In this document: one piece after another, positions 43,223 to 52,568 of the stretch
Numbering within the stretch: position 1 is the first letter of the stretch
Layout: the number at the start of each line of letters is the position of its first letter
NCBI GenBank assembly: GCA_020848895.1
Contig: JADLHI010000449.1
Location: 1-64,000 of the forward strand
Origin: Hyphomonadaceae bacterium
Lineage (GTDB): Bacteria; Pseudomonadota; Alphaproteobacteria; Caulobacterales; Aquidulcibacteraceae
Direction of reading: 5' to 3'
Length of the DNA: 64,000 bases
Translations under genes and position numbers: made by a program
The notes under the pieces: generated by a model
Told to the model about the DNA's origin: nothing
Databases searched by the model: none
The model's input: only the letters and a program-made list of their open reading frames with translations

Positions 43223-43546
43223 ATGAGCGCTGTTTGGTTCGCGGTGGCCGCACTCGCCGAGATCGCCGGCTGCTTTGCGTTCTGGGCCTGGCTCCGTAAC
43301 GGCGCTTCCCCTTGGTGGACCGGCCCAGGCATTGCAGCGCTCATCGTCTTCGCATGGGCGTTGACCCGCATCGACGTCGCCCATGCCGGACGCGCCTACG
43401 CCGCTTATGGCGGCGTCTACATTCTGGCGTCGCTCGCTTGGCTTTGGGCCGTCGAAGGCGCAAGACCCGATCGTTGGGATGTGTTGGGCGCAACGATCTG
43501 CGTTCTGGGCGCAAGTGTCATTCTGTTTGGACCGCGGCCTGCCTGA
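43223..43546 (+). CDS. YnfA/UPF0060 family membrane protein
   Basis: A 107-residue four-helix membrane protein with the family core ([51 protein letters not shown]). ATG 43223 has AAGGAC nine bases upstream. The family is related to small multidrug resistance proteins; its substrate is unknown. Divergent from luxI across 188 bp. Confidence 0.9.
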   Translation: MSAVWFAVAALAEIAGCFAFWAWLRNGASPWWTGPGIAALIVFAWALTRIDVAHAGRAYAAYGGVYILASLAWLWAVEGARPDRWDVLGATICVLGASVILFGPRPA

Positions 43547-43564
43547 CGCGAGGCCGGGGGAAGC

Positions 43565-43978
43565 TCATGACGCTCGCACGTCGTTGAAGAGGGTGCATGA
43601 CGCGACCGTCCCGGCGCAGCACGTGTTTTGGCATTCGGCAGCGAGGCCCGCGAGAGTGCGTTCAAGTTCGCGCAGCTCCTTCAGTCTCGCGCGTACTGCC
43701 GCGAGATGTTGCTGCGTGAGATCGAGCGCTTCGGCGCATGGACGCGCGCCGTCATCGGAGATCTCGAGCAGCGCCGCGATTTTCTCGATCGGCATGTCGA
43801 GGTCGCGGCATCGCCGTATGAAAACGAGGCGCGCTATATCGGCGCTGGTGTAAACGCGGTGGCCGCTGGAACGCCGGTCGGGTTCAGGCATAAGCCCGAT
43901 CTCTTCGTAATATCTGATCGTCGCCGTTTGGCACCCTGCCCGCCTAGCGGCGGCGCCTATCGTGAGAGCGGCTGACAT
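43565..43978 (-). CDS. MerR-family metal-responsive regulator
   Basis: A 137-residue regulator: winged helix (IGAAARRAGCQTATIRYYEE), then a dimer helix, and a C-terminal metal site with Cys81, His91, Cys116, Cys120, Cys121 and Cys128 (ECQNTCCAGTVASC). The pattern resembles Zn/Cd/Pb-type MerR members. It is divergent from the two small genes that follow, which are its probable targets. Confidence 0.88.
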   Translation of the reverse strand: MSAALTIGAAARRAGCQTATIRYYEEIGLMPEPDRRSSGHRVYTSADIARLVFIRRCRDLDMPIEKIAALLEISDDGARPCAEALDLTQQHLAAVRARLKELRELERTLAGLAAECQNTCCAGTVASCTLFNDVRAS

Positions 43979-44047
43979 GGGCCTTGAACCTCAAGCTACT
44001 TGAACACCTAGATTAGCAACCGGTTCGGCAACGCCAAGAGGAAGGCC

Positions 44048-44302
44048 ATGAAGAATAGACAGATTATCGCCGTTGGTGCGGCGGGCGCGATCGCTTGCAT
44101 CGGCGCGTGTGCGGCGGCGGCGATGCTTCCAGCGCTGTTGGCTGGCGGGGGCATCGGACTTCTCGGCGATCGGTTTGCCGGATGGCAAGTCGGCATCGGC
44201 GTGGCGCTCATCGCGACCGCGGCCGTGGTCTTGCTGCTGCGGAGGCGGGTCAAGCAATCTTCGTGCGCGTGTCCGCACCCGGATGCGAGAGAGCAACCAT
44301 GA
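44048..44302 (+). CDS. Small two-TM protein of metal module (MerF/MerT-like)
   Basis: An 84-residue membrane protein: helix 1 with two cysteines (AIACIGACAAAAMLPALLAG), helix 2 (GVALIATAAVVLLLRR) and a C-terminal cysteine pair (SSCACPHP). The layout resembles small mercury importers but no clear family match can be named. Its stop overlaps the next start as ATGA. Confidence 0.65.
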   Translation: MKNRQIIAVGAAGAIACIGACAAAAMLPALLAGGGIGLLGDRFAGWQVGIGVALIATAAVVLLLRRRVKQSSCACPHPDAREQP

Positions 44303-44634
44303 CTGATCGTCCCATCGCTTGCACGCTATCGGGCTCTGACGCTGCGGCTCGCTTTGCAGCCATCGCAGCGCTCAATCTCGATGCGCTGCGCACAACGCGC
44401 CAAAGTGGTCTGACCTTGGAGTTGGACTACGACGCTAGCGCGCTTGATCGCGTGCGTGAATTCGTCCGTTTGGAGCAGGCTTGTTGCGCGTTCCTGGATT
44501 TCGAGATCTCGGAAATTCCGAACCATGTTCGCGTTCGGATCACTGCGCCGAAGGAAGCGGGCGTGAGCGCTGAGGCCCTTTTCCAGCAATTCACTGCGGG
44601 AGCCATGGCAGCGTCGCCATGCGGCTGCCGGTGA
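44299..44634 (+). CDS. Small Cys-containing protein of metal module (111 aa)
   Basis: A cytoplasmic protein with a conserved-looking LEQACCAFLDFEI segment and a C-terminal SPCGC motif, likely thiol metal-binding. ATG 44299 overlaps the upstream stop. Such proteins occur beside MerR-type regulators; the role is inferred from context. Confidence 0.65.
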   Translation: MTDRPIACTLSGSDAAARFAAIAALNLDALRTTRQSGLTLELDYDASALDRVREFVRLEQACCAFLDFEISEIPNHVRVRITAPKEAGVSAEALFQQFTAGAMAASPCGCR

Positions 44635-44731
44635 TGACATTGCGATGGCGTTCATTCCACATTCGGCGATCTGCTGGACATAGCTGAAGCACAGCGCGGT
44701 GTGAGACATTTAGGTCATAAGACAAATGCCC

Positions 44732-45466
44732 TCACCGGGCGACGTCGTGCAAAAAGATCTCACCTTCCGCCATGGCGCGCACGACCGCTTGCACGCGGGT
44801 CGCCACGCCAAGCTTGCGCATGGCGCGCTGGACCGTGTTGTGCGCAGTCGATTCCTGGATGCCCATGATAATTCCGATGGCATAATCGCCTTTGCCGCGG
44901 GCGACGTATTCGAGTGCTTGACGTTCGCGTGGACTTAAGCCCGTCCGCCCCGCTGATGGCTGTTCGCGCAAAATGCGGCGCGCGGCTTCGTGCGCATAGA
45001 CCGCGCACCAATGCGCATTGCGGACGTTGAGCGGATCGACGCCGTCAGGCCCGAAGACGAGTGAACACGAGGCCGGCAACGCGCCAGGCGAGTGCAGCGG
45101 GATAGTGAAACCGTCGCGCAACCCCGCTTCGGCGGCTTCGTTCAAGATCGTCAACTGATCGGGCGTAAGCGATTTGCGAAACGCGCGGTCGCTCCATTGA
45201 AACGGCAGCAATTGCCGCTTCGCCGTCATGAATACGGGATCGCGGTTGGCGAGGTTCTGAACGCTGAAATGCTCCACCCAGGCTCGCGGATAGTGCAGCA
45301 TCGTAACCGCCTCGGGTGGCGGCCTTAACGGATCGACATGCGAGGCGCACGCCACGTAAGGAAAGCCCAGCGCATCGACTTCGCGCAAGAATAACTTGCG
45401 CACATCCTCGACCGCTCTCGCACTGGCGCAACGTTCGGCAAACGTCCAGACGAGTGTGTTGTTCAT
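44732..45466 (-). CDS. LuxR-family quorum-sensing regulator
   Basis: A 244-residue regulator: an autoinducer-binding domain (GFPYVACASHVD, RAWVEHFSVQNLANRDPVF, QWSDRAF) and a C-terminal LuxR helix-turn-helix (GLSPRERQALEYVARGKGDY, STAHNTVQRAMRKLGV). Start ATG 45466. It is the natural partner for the LuxI at 42405 and sits 427 bp from the conjugation gene traG, divergently oriented, so it could also influence transfer. Confidence 0.9.
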   Translation of the reverse strand: MNNTLVWTFAERCASARAVEDVRKLFLREVDALGFPYVACASHVDPLRPPPEAVTMLHYPRAWVEHFSVQNLANRDPVFMTAKRQLLPFQWSDRAFRKSLTPDQLTILNEAAEAGLRDGFTIPLHSPGALPASCSLVFGPDGVDPLNVRNAHWCAVYAHEAARRILREQPSAGRTGLSPRERQALEYVARGKGDYAIGIIMGIQESTAHNTVQRAMRKLGVATRVQAVVRAMAEGEIFLHDVAR

Positions 45467-45892
45467 GGCTCTTTCCCTCGGCGCCCCTGACCAATCTCCC
45501 CGCTCACCAAGCACCCAGTGTCCACCATCAGAGACGGAAGGGCAATCCAAGGTTGACGCTCAGATATGCTTGCCAACGCGTTTTCGTTACCTCGCGAGAA
45601 GTTTGCGCGAGCGGTGGTCGCTACGGCCGTGACTATGGCGTCAATGTCGCCAACGAGGCGATCTCGTCACTGAGCGCTAAGCATTGCGCCAACGCGCCGC
45701 ATGTCGCGCATGTCATGCGCCGCCATCGTCTGAAGTCCGCAGCCGGTGACAGCGAGCGTCTCACTTGCGCACGCACTGCTTGATCCACGGAGGCAGCCAC
45801 GTCCGCCACGCCAGGCAGCGCACGCCAACGGCGCGCAATCTGATGCCGCAGCGTCCGACGCGCGCAAGCTCGCATCGGAGGCCTAAACCGAG
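45467..45892. other. Gene-free gap between luxR and traG
   Basis: 426 bp without a convincing gene. It must hold the promoters of luxR and of traG. I see no copy of the lux-box-like element and no strong -35/-10 pair or hairpin. Confidence 0.5.
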
Positions 45893-47926
45893 ATGCAAGT
45901 CGACCGGCGGATCATTGCTTTGGCGGGCGCTGCGTTAATCGCGTTCGTTGGCGCGTCATTCGCGACACAGATGCTCGCAGCCAAATTCTCGCATCAGCAA
46001 GCTCTGGGGCCGCGTGTCGCCATCGCCGGTCACGCAATCTATCCGCCCTTCGCCATTCTGTCTTGGTCTAGAAGCTGGTCACGCACCTATCCTCGCGCGT
46101 TCGCCGCCTCGCAATTTGTGTTCCTGCTAGCGCTCATCGGTGCGGGCGCCATCGCGCTCTTGGCGTTGCGTCCGCGCCATCCCCATCAGCGTCCGTTCGG
46201 CGCAACCTTCTGGGGCGAAACCCAAGATGCGCGCGATGCAGGGCTCTTCGCTCAAAACGGCGTCATACTTGGCAGGTTCAACGGCGAGATACTCGCTTAC
46301 GATGGACCGCATCATCTATTGCTGACCGGGGGCACGCGCTCGGGCAAGACGCGCGGCGCGGTTGTTCCAACCTTGCTCGCGTCGCCGCACTCAGTGTTGG
46401 CGCTCGATCTCAAAGGCGAACTCCACGCTGGCGACACGCGCGTCGGCTTTCCCGGTACCGCGGGCTGGCGCGCCAAGCTTGGTCCGGTGCTGCGGTTTGA
46501 TCCGACCTCGCCGACTTCAGATCGATTCAATCTGATCGACACGATCCGGCCCGGCGCGCAGGAGGTGCGCGACGTCCAGAACTTGACAGAGCTCATCGCC
46601 GATCCTTATGGCGATCAGCGCTTCCAGGAATTCTGGGACCGCGCCGCCAAGCAGATAGTCGCCGGCGTCATCCTCCATGTCGCCTATGCCGAACCGCCCG
46701 AGCGCAAGACACTGTACCGCGTCTTCCAATTGCTCGCCCGCTTCGACGACACCGTGAAGCTCATGGAGGCGACGTTGCATCGCCAGGGCGCCGACGGCAA
46801 ACCGGAAACCCATCCGGAAGTCAAACGCGCCGCACAATCTTATGCCGCCTATCACGAGAAGCTGCGCGCCGGCATCAAGGCGACGGCTGAAAGCTATCTC
46901 GGCGTCTTCGCTGACCCGCTGGTGCAGCAAAACACCTCGACCTCGACCTTCCGCGTCTCCGACCTCATGTGCGCGGACAAACCGGTCACGCTCTATCTCT
47001 GCTGGCCGCCAAACGATTCCAAGCGCGTAAAGCCCTTAATGCGGCTCGTGTTCGGCGCGGTGCTGCGCGATCTCATGGAGCACCAGGAACGCGCCGCCGA
47101 CGGCCGCGCCAAAAAGCGCCCGCTGCTCTTGCTGCTCGATGAATTTCCTCAACTCGGCAAGCTTGACCTGTTCGAGCAATCGATGGGCGCGATGGCGGGC
47201 TATGGCTTGCGCGCCTTCATTGTCACCCAGAGCCTCCATCAGGTGACGCAAGCCTATGGGCGCTATCACACCATTCTGGACAATTGTCAGATCGTGACGA
47301 GCTTTGCCGCGACCGACGTCGAGACCGCCGAGACGGTTTCGAAGCTCGCGGGCGACATCTACGAGATGCGCCCGCAAGAGACCTGGTCCGGCAAGCGGCA
47401 AATCCTCGGTCTTGATCATCGCGCCATCACCTATCGCGAAGAGCGTCGTCCGCTCATCTTGCCGGCGGAAGTGCGCCGCCTTCCCGAACGCGAAGAGCTC
47501 ATCTTCGTCACTGGCGCAAAACCGCTCAAGGCAAAGAAGCTGCGCTACGACGAAGAGCCCATCTTCGCCTCGCGTCTCTTTCCGCTGCCACCGCCCCTGT
47601 CGCGTCCGGCTCTCACCTCGCCATGGGCGGCCATGCGTTCGCTCGGACTAGCGAGCCCACCGCCGACAAAGGCCGAGCAAGCGCCGGGCCGCGAAGGCGC
47701 GGTCGCGCGCGCCATCGTACGCCAGGCGCCGTTGCGCTCGCGTCCGCCGCGTGCAACGGGCGAGCAACAATCTGATCTCTTTGCTCAGCCTCAATCTCCG
47801 CCGCCTGCCCCCGCCGCAACGGGCGCGGCGAGCGCAGCGCCTCCCCCAAGCGATCGCGCGCGCTTCGATTTGCGCCCGCGCGGTGCGGGCGGCGGAGACC
47901 CCGAAACCGCGGATGCCGCCCCATGA
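45893..47926 (+). CDS. traG: Type IV coupling protein TraG/VirD4
   Basis: A 677-residue ATPase that brings the DNA-relaxase complex to the conjugation channel. Two N-terminal membrane helices; Walker A LTGGTRSGKTRGAVVP at about 141-156; Walker B LLLLLDEFPQLGKLD; a disordered Pro/Ala-rich tail from about 580. Its stop overlaps the next gene by 4 bp. Confidence 0.93.
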   Translation: MQVDRRIIALAGAALIAFVGASFATQMLAAKFSHQQALGPRVAIAGHAIYPPFAILSWSRSWSRTYPRAFAASQFVFLLALIGAGAIALLALRPRHPHQRPFGATFWGETQDARDAGLFAQNGVILGRFNGEILAYDGPHHLLLTGGTRSGKTRGAVVPTLLASPHSVLALDLKGELHAGDTRVGFPGTAGWRAKLGPVLRFDPTSPTSDRFNLIDTIRPGAQEVRDVQNLTELIADPYGDQRFQEFWDRAAKQIVAGVILHVAYAEPPERKTLYRVFQLLARFDDTVKLMEATLHRQGADGKPETHPEVKRAAQSYAAYHEKLRAGIKATAESYLGVFADPLVQQNTSTSTFRVSDLMCADKPVTLYLCWPPNDSKRVKPLMRLVFGAVLRDLMEHQERAADGRAKKRPLLLLLDEFPQLGKLDLFEQSMGAMAGYGLRAFIVTQSLHQVTQAYGRYHTILDNCQIVTSFAATDVETAETVSKLAGDIYEMRPQETWSGKRQILGLDHRAITYREERRPLILPAEVRRLPEREELIFVTGAKPLKAKKLRYDEEPIFASRLFPLPPPLSRPALTSPWAAMRSLGLASPPPTKAEQAPGREGAVARAIVRQAPLRSRPPRATGEQQSDLFAQPQSPPPAPAATGAASAAPPPSDRARFDLRPRGAGGGDPETADAAP

Positions 47927-48417
47927 GCGCGCCCAAGAAGAAACTCACCATTTATCTGGAGGACGATCTCGCGCGCGCACTCGATGTCGATGCGCGTTTG
48001 CGCGGTTTGCCAGTGACGCGCGCTGCCGCTGACGCCATGCGGCGCATCTATCTCGACCAAACCGATCCCGCTGTCGCCGACACCGTAAAGCTGCGCCTCG
48101 ATCGGGTGGAGAAGCGCGAAATCGTGCGCGCCCGCGAGATCGCCATCATCAAGGAAACCTTGCTGCTCTTCATCCGCGTCTGGCTCGAACACAATCCAGC
48201 GCCTGACGAGGACACCATCGACGCAGTCCACGCCGTGGCCGAGCGCCGCTTCCAATCCTTCCTCGAACTTCTGGCTGAGAGCGTCGCGCCCGGGCGGACG
48301 CTGTTTGCGGGCGCGCCGCACGGGCATCCGGAAGGTCATGTCGAAGCCCGCTCCGAAGCCGGCGATATGCGCCAACCCATCTTGAACGGCAGCGGCGCAG
48401 CGGAGGCGGCGTCATGA
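47923..48417 (+). CDS. CopG/RHH conjugation accessory protein
   Basis: A 164-residue protein with an N-terminal ribbon-helix-helix (KKKLTIYLEDDLARALDVDA) and a long helical part. In trb-type elements this gene sits between traG and trbB and is thought to bind oriT or regulate transfer. ATGA overlaps on both sides. Confidence 0.85.
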   Translation: MSAPKKKLTIYLEDDLARALDVDARLRGLPVTRAAADAMRRIYLDQTDPAVADTVKLRLDRVEKREIVRAREIAIIKETLLLFIRVWLEHNPAPDEDTIDAVHAVAERRFQSFLELLAESVAPGRTLFAGAPHGHPEGHVEARSEAGDMRQPILNGSGAAEAAS

Positions 48418-49382
48418 CCGCGCTCGCGCCCGCCGCCGCACCGCAAAGCCTTGTCGCCGAACGCAGGCTTGCAAGCCTTTGCCGGGCGCTGGGGCCTGCG
48501 CTTGCCGACGCGCTCGCCGATGAGGCCGTCGTCGAGGTTTTGGTCAACGCAGATGGCCGCGTGCGCGTCGATCGCGTCGGGCGCGGCATTGAGGCGACCA
48601 ACACCTGGCTCTCCGTCGCAGAGCGTGAAACCGCGGTGCGTCTTTTGGCGGCCGAGGCGCGCCTCACCATCACCGGCGAGCGCCCAACCCTATCGGCGAC
48701 ATTGCCGGGGTCGGGCGCCCGCGTGCAGGCGATGATGCCGCCGATCGTTGCAGCGCCGACGCTCGCAATCCGCAAGCGTCCGTCCGTCATCTTCACGCTT
48801 GAGGATTATCTCGCCGCCGGCATAGCGAGCGCCGATCAGGCTAAAGCGCTTCGCGCCGCAGTGTGCGCGCGCGCCAACATCGTCGTCGCCGGCGGCACCG
48901 GCTCAGGCAAGACGACGCTTCTGAACGCGTTGCTCGCGGAAGCCGAGTTTGCCGCCGCCCGCGTCGTGGTGCTGGAAGACACCGCCGAACTTCAATGCGC
49001 CGGCGCTGATGTCGTCCACTTGCTGACCAAACGCTCCGATCCGCCCGTCACCATGCGCGATCTCGTGCAGATGACGTTGCGTCTTCGTCCTGATCGCATC
49101 GTCGTCGGCGAAGTGCGCGATGGCGCCGCCCTTGAAGTCTTGAAGGCCTGGAACACTGGCCATCCCGGCGGGCTTTTGACCATTCACGCCAATTCCGCGC
49201 CGGACGCGCTGGCAAGGCTTGAAGACCTCTGTCTCGAAGCTGGCCTCATCGCTCCGCAGCGCCTCATCGCATCGGCCGTCGATGTCGTCGTCTACATGAG
49301 TCGCACCGCGACAGGCCGACGGATCGAGCACGTCGCGCCAACCCGAGACGGAATCTGCGCGCTCGCGCGCGCGCCGCCTTAA
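48414..49382 (+). CDS. trbB: TrbB/VirB11 conjugation ATPase
   Basis: A 322-residue hexameric ATPase of the secretion channel: Walker A VAGGTGSGKTTLLNALL, Asp box (VVLEDTAELQC), Walker B/His box (RIVVGEVRDGAALEVLKAW, GGLLTIHANSA). It powers pilus assembly and substrate transfer. Confidence 0.94.
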   Translation: MTALAPAAAPQSLVAERRLASLCRALGPALADALADEAVVEVLVNADGRVRVDRVGRGIEATNTWLSVAERETAVRLLAAEARLTITGERPTLSATLPGSGARVQAMMPPIVAAPTLAIRKRPSVIFTLEDYLAAGIASADQAKALRAAVCARANIVVAGGTGSGKTTLLNALLAEAEFAAARVVVLEDTAELQCAGADVVHLLTKRSDPPVTMRDLVQMTLRLRPDRIVVGEVRDGAALEVLKAWNTGHPGGLLTIHANSAPDALARLEDLCLEAGLIAPQRLIASAVDVVVYMSRTATGRRIEHVAPTRDGICALARAPP

Positions 49383-49447
49383 GCGGCGTTTGAAGGTTCC
49401 CGCGCGCAATTCACGCGCGGCGTCATCTCTCCCCAAAGGGTCCGCTC

Positions 49448-49771
49448 ATGTTCAACCGGCCAATAGGCGCCGGGCGCATCTTTGCGTTCGCCGCAATGAT
49501 CAGTGTCTTCTTCGTGTCGCCTGCCTTCGCATCGGGTTCGGGCATGCCGTGGGAAGGACCGCTCGAACAAGTGGTCGATTCCATCACCGGTCCGGTGGCG
49601 CGGGGCGCCGCCGTCATTGCCATCATCATCTCCGGCATCGGCATCATTTTCGGCGAGGGCGGCGGCGGCATCCGCAAACTCGCCTTCGTCGGCCTGGGCG
49701 TCGCCGTCATGTTCGCCGCGGTTTCATTCTTCCTCGACTTCTTCGGCTTCGCCGGCGGCGCCGTGCTGTGA
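49448..49771 (+). CDS. trbC: TrbC/VirB2 pilin
   Basis: A 107-residue prepilin with a long signal segment (IFAFAAMISVFFVSPAFASG) and two helices (AAVIAIIISGIGIIF, LGVAVMFAAVSFFLDFFGFA). It is the major pilus subunit. Confidence 0.88.
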   Translation: MFNRPIGAGRIFAFAAMISVFFVSPAFASGSGMPWEGPLEQVVDSITGPVARGAAVIAIIISGIGIIFGEGGGGIRKLAFVGLGVAVMFAAVSFFLDFFGFAGGAVL

Positions 49772-49789
49772 CGCATTTGGAGAACACCA

Positions 49790-50056
49790 ATGGTTCCCGA
49801 CGAACCCGAAGGCTTTCGACTTGCTCTGCGCACTTCGCTGACGCGTCCGCTGTTGTTAGCGGGCGTGCCGCGAACGTTCGCGATCCTCAATGCGACCGCA
49901 GCGGCGGCGATCGGCTTTGGCCTGCAGCAGCCGCTGATCGGTCTGCCGCTCTGGATCGTCATTCAAAGCGCGGGCGCCTACGCCACCGCGCGCGATCCCT
50001 GGTTTCTCGAGACCTGGCCCCGCGCCATGGCCAAGCCTCTTTATTTCGGGGTGTGA
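49790..50056 (+). CDS. trbD: TrbD/VirB3 inner-membrane protein
   Basis: An 88-residue membrane protein with a short cytoplasmic N-terminus (RPLLLAGVPRTFAILNATAA) and two helices. It works with TrbE in pilus assembly. Start ATG 49790. Confidence 0.87.
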   Translation: MVPDEPEGFRLALRTSLTRPLLLAGVPRTFAILNATAAAAIGFGLQQPLIGLPLWIVIQSAGAYATARDPWFLETWPRAMAKPLYFGV

Positions 50057-50060
50057 GTCG

Positions 50061-52568
50061 ATGATGGACTTGCGCCTCTATAGGCAAACCGAAGCGCGGC
50101 TTGCCGACTGGCTGCCTTGGGCCGCGCTCGTTGCGCCTGGCGTCGTTCTCAATAAGGACGGATCGTTCCAGCGCACACTTCATTTTCGCGGACCCGATCT
50201 CGATTCATCGACGCCGTCAGAACTCATGGGCGCGGCGAACCGACTCGACAATGCGCTAAAGCGTTTGGGCTCAGGCTGGTGCTTGCATGTCGAGGCACGG
50301 CGCGCGGCTTCCCACGCTTATCCGGATGCTGAATGGCCAGAGGCGCTCTCATGGCTCATCGACGAAGAACGGCGCCACGACTTTGCGTGCGCCGGCGGTC
50401 GGTATGAATCGAATTATTATCTAACGCTCGCCTGGCTTCCGCCCAGTGAAGCCGCCGGACGTTTCGAGGCGGCTTTGTTTGAAGGCGCCGCAAGCAAACC
50501 CAAGGCCGTCCACGTTGACTATCGCGCCTGCCTGCAAAGCTTCATCGACGAGACGCAGAGCTTCAAGGCGCTAATCGATCTCGTCATGGTCGAAGCGCAT
50601 TTTCTCGACGATGCCGAGACGCTGACTTATCTCCACGCCTGCGTATCCGACCGCGCCCATCGCGTGGCCGTCCCAGCCACACCATTTTACATCGACGAAC
50701 TCGTCGCCGACGCACCGCTCCTGGGCGGGGTCGCGCCGCAACTCGGCGCGCTTCATCTCAAAGTGCTCTCGGTTCGCGCCTATGTGAACGAGACTGAGCC
50801 TGGCCTCCTGGATGCGCTCAATCGTTTGGGCGTGCCCTATCGCTGGACGACGCGCGTCCTGCCAATGGATCGTGAGGATGCGCGCCACGAGATCGAAAAG
50901 ATCCGCAAACGCTGGTTCTCCAAGCGCAAGGGCATCCTGACACTGTTGCGCGAAGCGCTTTATCGCGAAGAAGCAACACTACTGGACAATGACGCCACCG
51001 CCCAGGCCGAAGATGCCGACGCGGCGCTCCAAGAAGTGAACGGTGAAGCAGCAGGAGCGGCGTTCGTCACTCTCACGATTACGGTGGCCGACGAGAACGA
51101 AGCTCAAGCGCTCGAACGCATTCGCCAAATCCGCCAAGTCGCCGATGGGCTAGGCTTTGTGACAACGCTTGAGACCATCAACGCCGTCGAAGCGTGGTTG
51201 GGTTCGCTCCCGGGCCAGGCTTACGCCGATCTTCGCCGACCTATCCTCTTGACGCCCAACCTTGCGCACCTCTTGCCGCTCTCGGCGGTGTGGGCGGGCG
51301 AGGTGAAGAACCGGCATCTGGACGGGGCGCCTTTGCTGGTTGCCGCGACCGATGGCGCGACGCCCTTCCGCTTGAACCTCCATCACGGCGATGTCGGCCA
51401 CACGCTGGTCGTCGGTCCAACCGGGGCCGGCAAATCGGTTCTGCTTGGGCTCCTCGCCGCGCAATGGCGCCGCTACCCACGCGCGCAGGTCTTCATCTTC
51501 GATGCGGGGCGCTCAAGCCGGGCGCTTGTGCTGGGGCTTCAGGGCGCCTTTGTCGATCTCCTCGCTGACGACGCCAACACAGCATCGTCGCTTGCGCTGC
51601 AGCCGCTTCAGAGCATCGGCGATTTGGGCGAGCGCGCTTGGGCGCGCGATTGGCTGATCGCGCTGCTTCGTCGCGCCAATGTCGCGCTCGACCCCGAACG
51701 CCGCGAAGAGATCTGGCGTGCGTTGGGCGTGCTTTGCGAGCGCCCACAACGCGAACGCACGCTCTCGGTCTTTTCTGGCCTTGTGCAGGACGCTGAAATG
51801 CGTCTGGCGCTTGAGCCGTTCACGCACGCCGGGCCATGGGGGCGGCTGATCGACGCCGATACAGCGCGCCTCGCCAACGACGATGTGCAGGCCTTTGAGA
51901 TGGGTGAACTCATAGCCCGGCCCGAAGCGCTGGCGGCGGTGCTGCCGTGTCTCGTGCATGCGCTGGAGGCCCGCTTCGATGGACGCCCGACCTTGCTCGT
52001 CTTGGACGAAGCCTGGGCCTATCTGCGCGACGGCGCCTTCGCTGAGCAGATTCAAGCGTGGCTGAAAACCCTCCGCAAGAAGAACGTCGCCGTGGTGTTC
52101 GCGACGCAGGAATTAGCCGATGTCGAGCAAAGCGCCATTGCGGCGACGATCTTCGAAGCCTGTCCAACGCGCATCTATCTGCCCAACGACCGCGCCCGCG
52201 AACCCAGAACCCGCGCCTTCTATGAGAGCCTGGGACTGAACCAGCGTCAGATCGCCATCATCACGGAAGCCGCGCCCAAACGCGACTATTACATCCAGAC
52301 ACGCGCCGGATCACGTCTTGTCGATCTGGCGCTCGGGCCTGCGGCTTTAGCGTTTCTCGGCGCCTCAACACCGCCGGATCATTCCGCCATCGACCAACTC
52401 ATTGCTGAAATAGCGCCGGCTGCTTTCGCGAACGCTTGGCTGCGTCGGCGCGGACTGGATAGCGCGGCCGACGCGCTCGCACGGTTCGAGGCGCTGTCGC
52501 GCGAACCCGCGCCCCCGCCACGCCGCGCTCATGCATTCGAAGACCTCCAGAACGGGAGACCAACGTGA
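50061..52568 (+). CDS. trbE: TrbE/VirB4 conjugation ATPase
   Basis: An 835-residue ATPase, the largest of the channel. N-terminal CagE-like domain, then Walker A VVGPTGAGKSVLLGLLA (about residue 450) and Walker B TLLVLDEAWAYLRDG (about 645). It drives pilin extraction and substrate transfer. Confidence 0.94.
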   Translation: MMDLRLYRQTEARLADWLPWAALVAPGVVLNKDGSFQRTLHFRGPDLDSSTPSELMGAANRLDNALKRLGSGWCLHVEARRAASHAYPDAEWPEALSWLIDEERRHDFACAGGRYESNYYLTLAWLPPSEAAGRFEAALFEGAASKPKAVHVDYRACLQSFIDETQSFKALIDLVMVEAHFLDDAETLTYLHACVSDRAHRVAVPATPFYIDELVADAPLLGGVAPQLGALHLKVLSVRAYVNETEPGLLDALNRLGVPYRWTTRVLPMDREDARHEIEKIRKRWFSKRKGILTLLREALYREEATLLDNDATAQAEDADAALQEVNGEAAGAAFVTLTITVADENEAQALERIRQIRQVADGLGFVTTLETINAVEAWLGSLPGQAYADLRRPILLTPNLAHLLPLSAVWAGEVKNRHLDGAPLLVAATDGATPFRLNLHHGDVGHTLVVGPTGAGKSVLLGLLAAQWRRYPRAQVFIFDAGRSSRALVLGLQGAFVDLLADDANTASSLALQPLQSIGDLGERAWARDWLIALLRRANVALDPERREEIWRALGVLCERPQRERTLSVFSGLVQDAEMRLALEPFTHAGPWGRLIDADTARLANDDVQAFEMGELIARPEALAAVLPCLVHALEARFDGRPTLLVLDEAWAYLRDGAFAEQIQAWLKTLRKKNVAVVFATQELADVEQSAIAATIFEACPTRIYLPNDRAREPRTRAFYESLGLNQRQIAIITEAAPKRDYYIQTRAGSRLVDLALGPAALAFLGASTPPDHSAIDQLIAEIAPAAFANAWLRRRGLDSAADALARFEALSREPAPPPRRAHAFEDLQNGRPT

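Noticed and set aside
45633..45875. 80-residue minus-strand frame between luxR and traG
   Set aside because: No ribosome site, biased composition, and no similarity I can name.
45467..45892. Lux-box-like element before traG or luxR
   Set aside because: No match to ATAGGTCTGA or TCTGATCAGA was found in this gap; only short partial matches.
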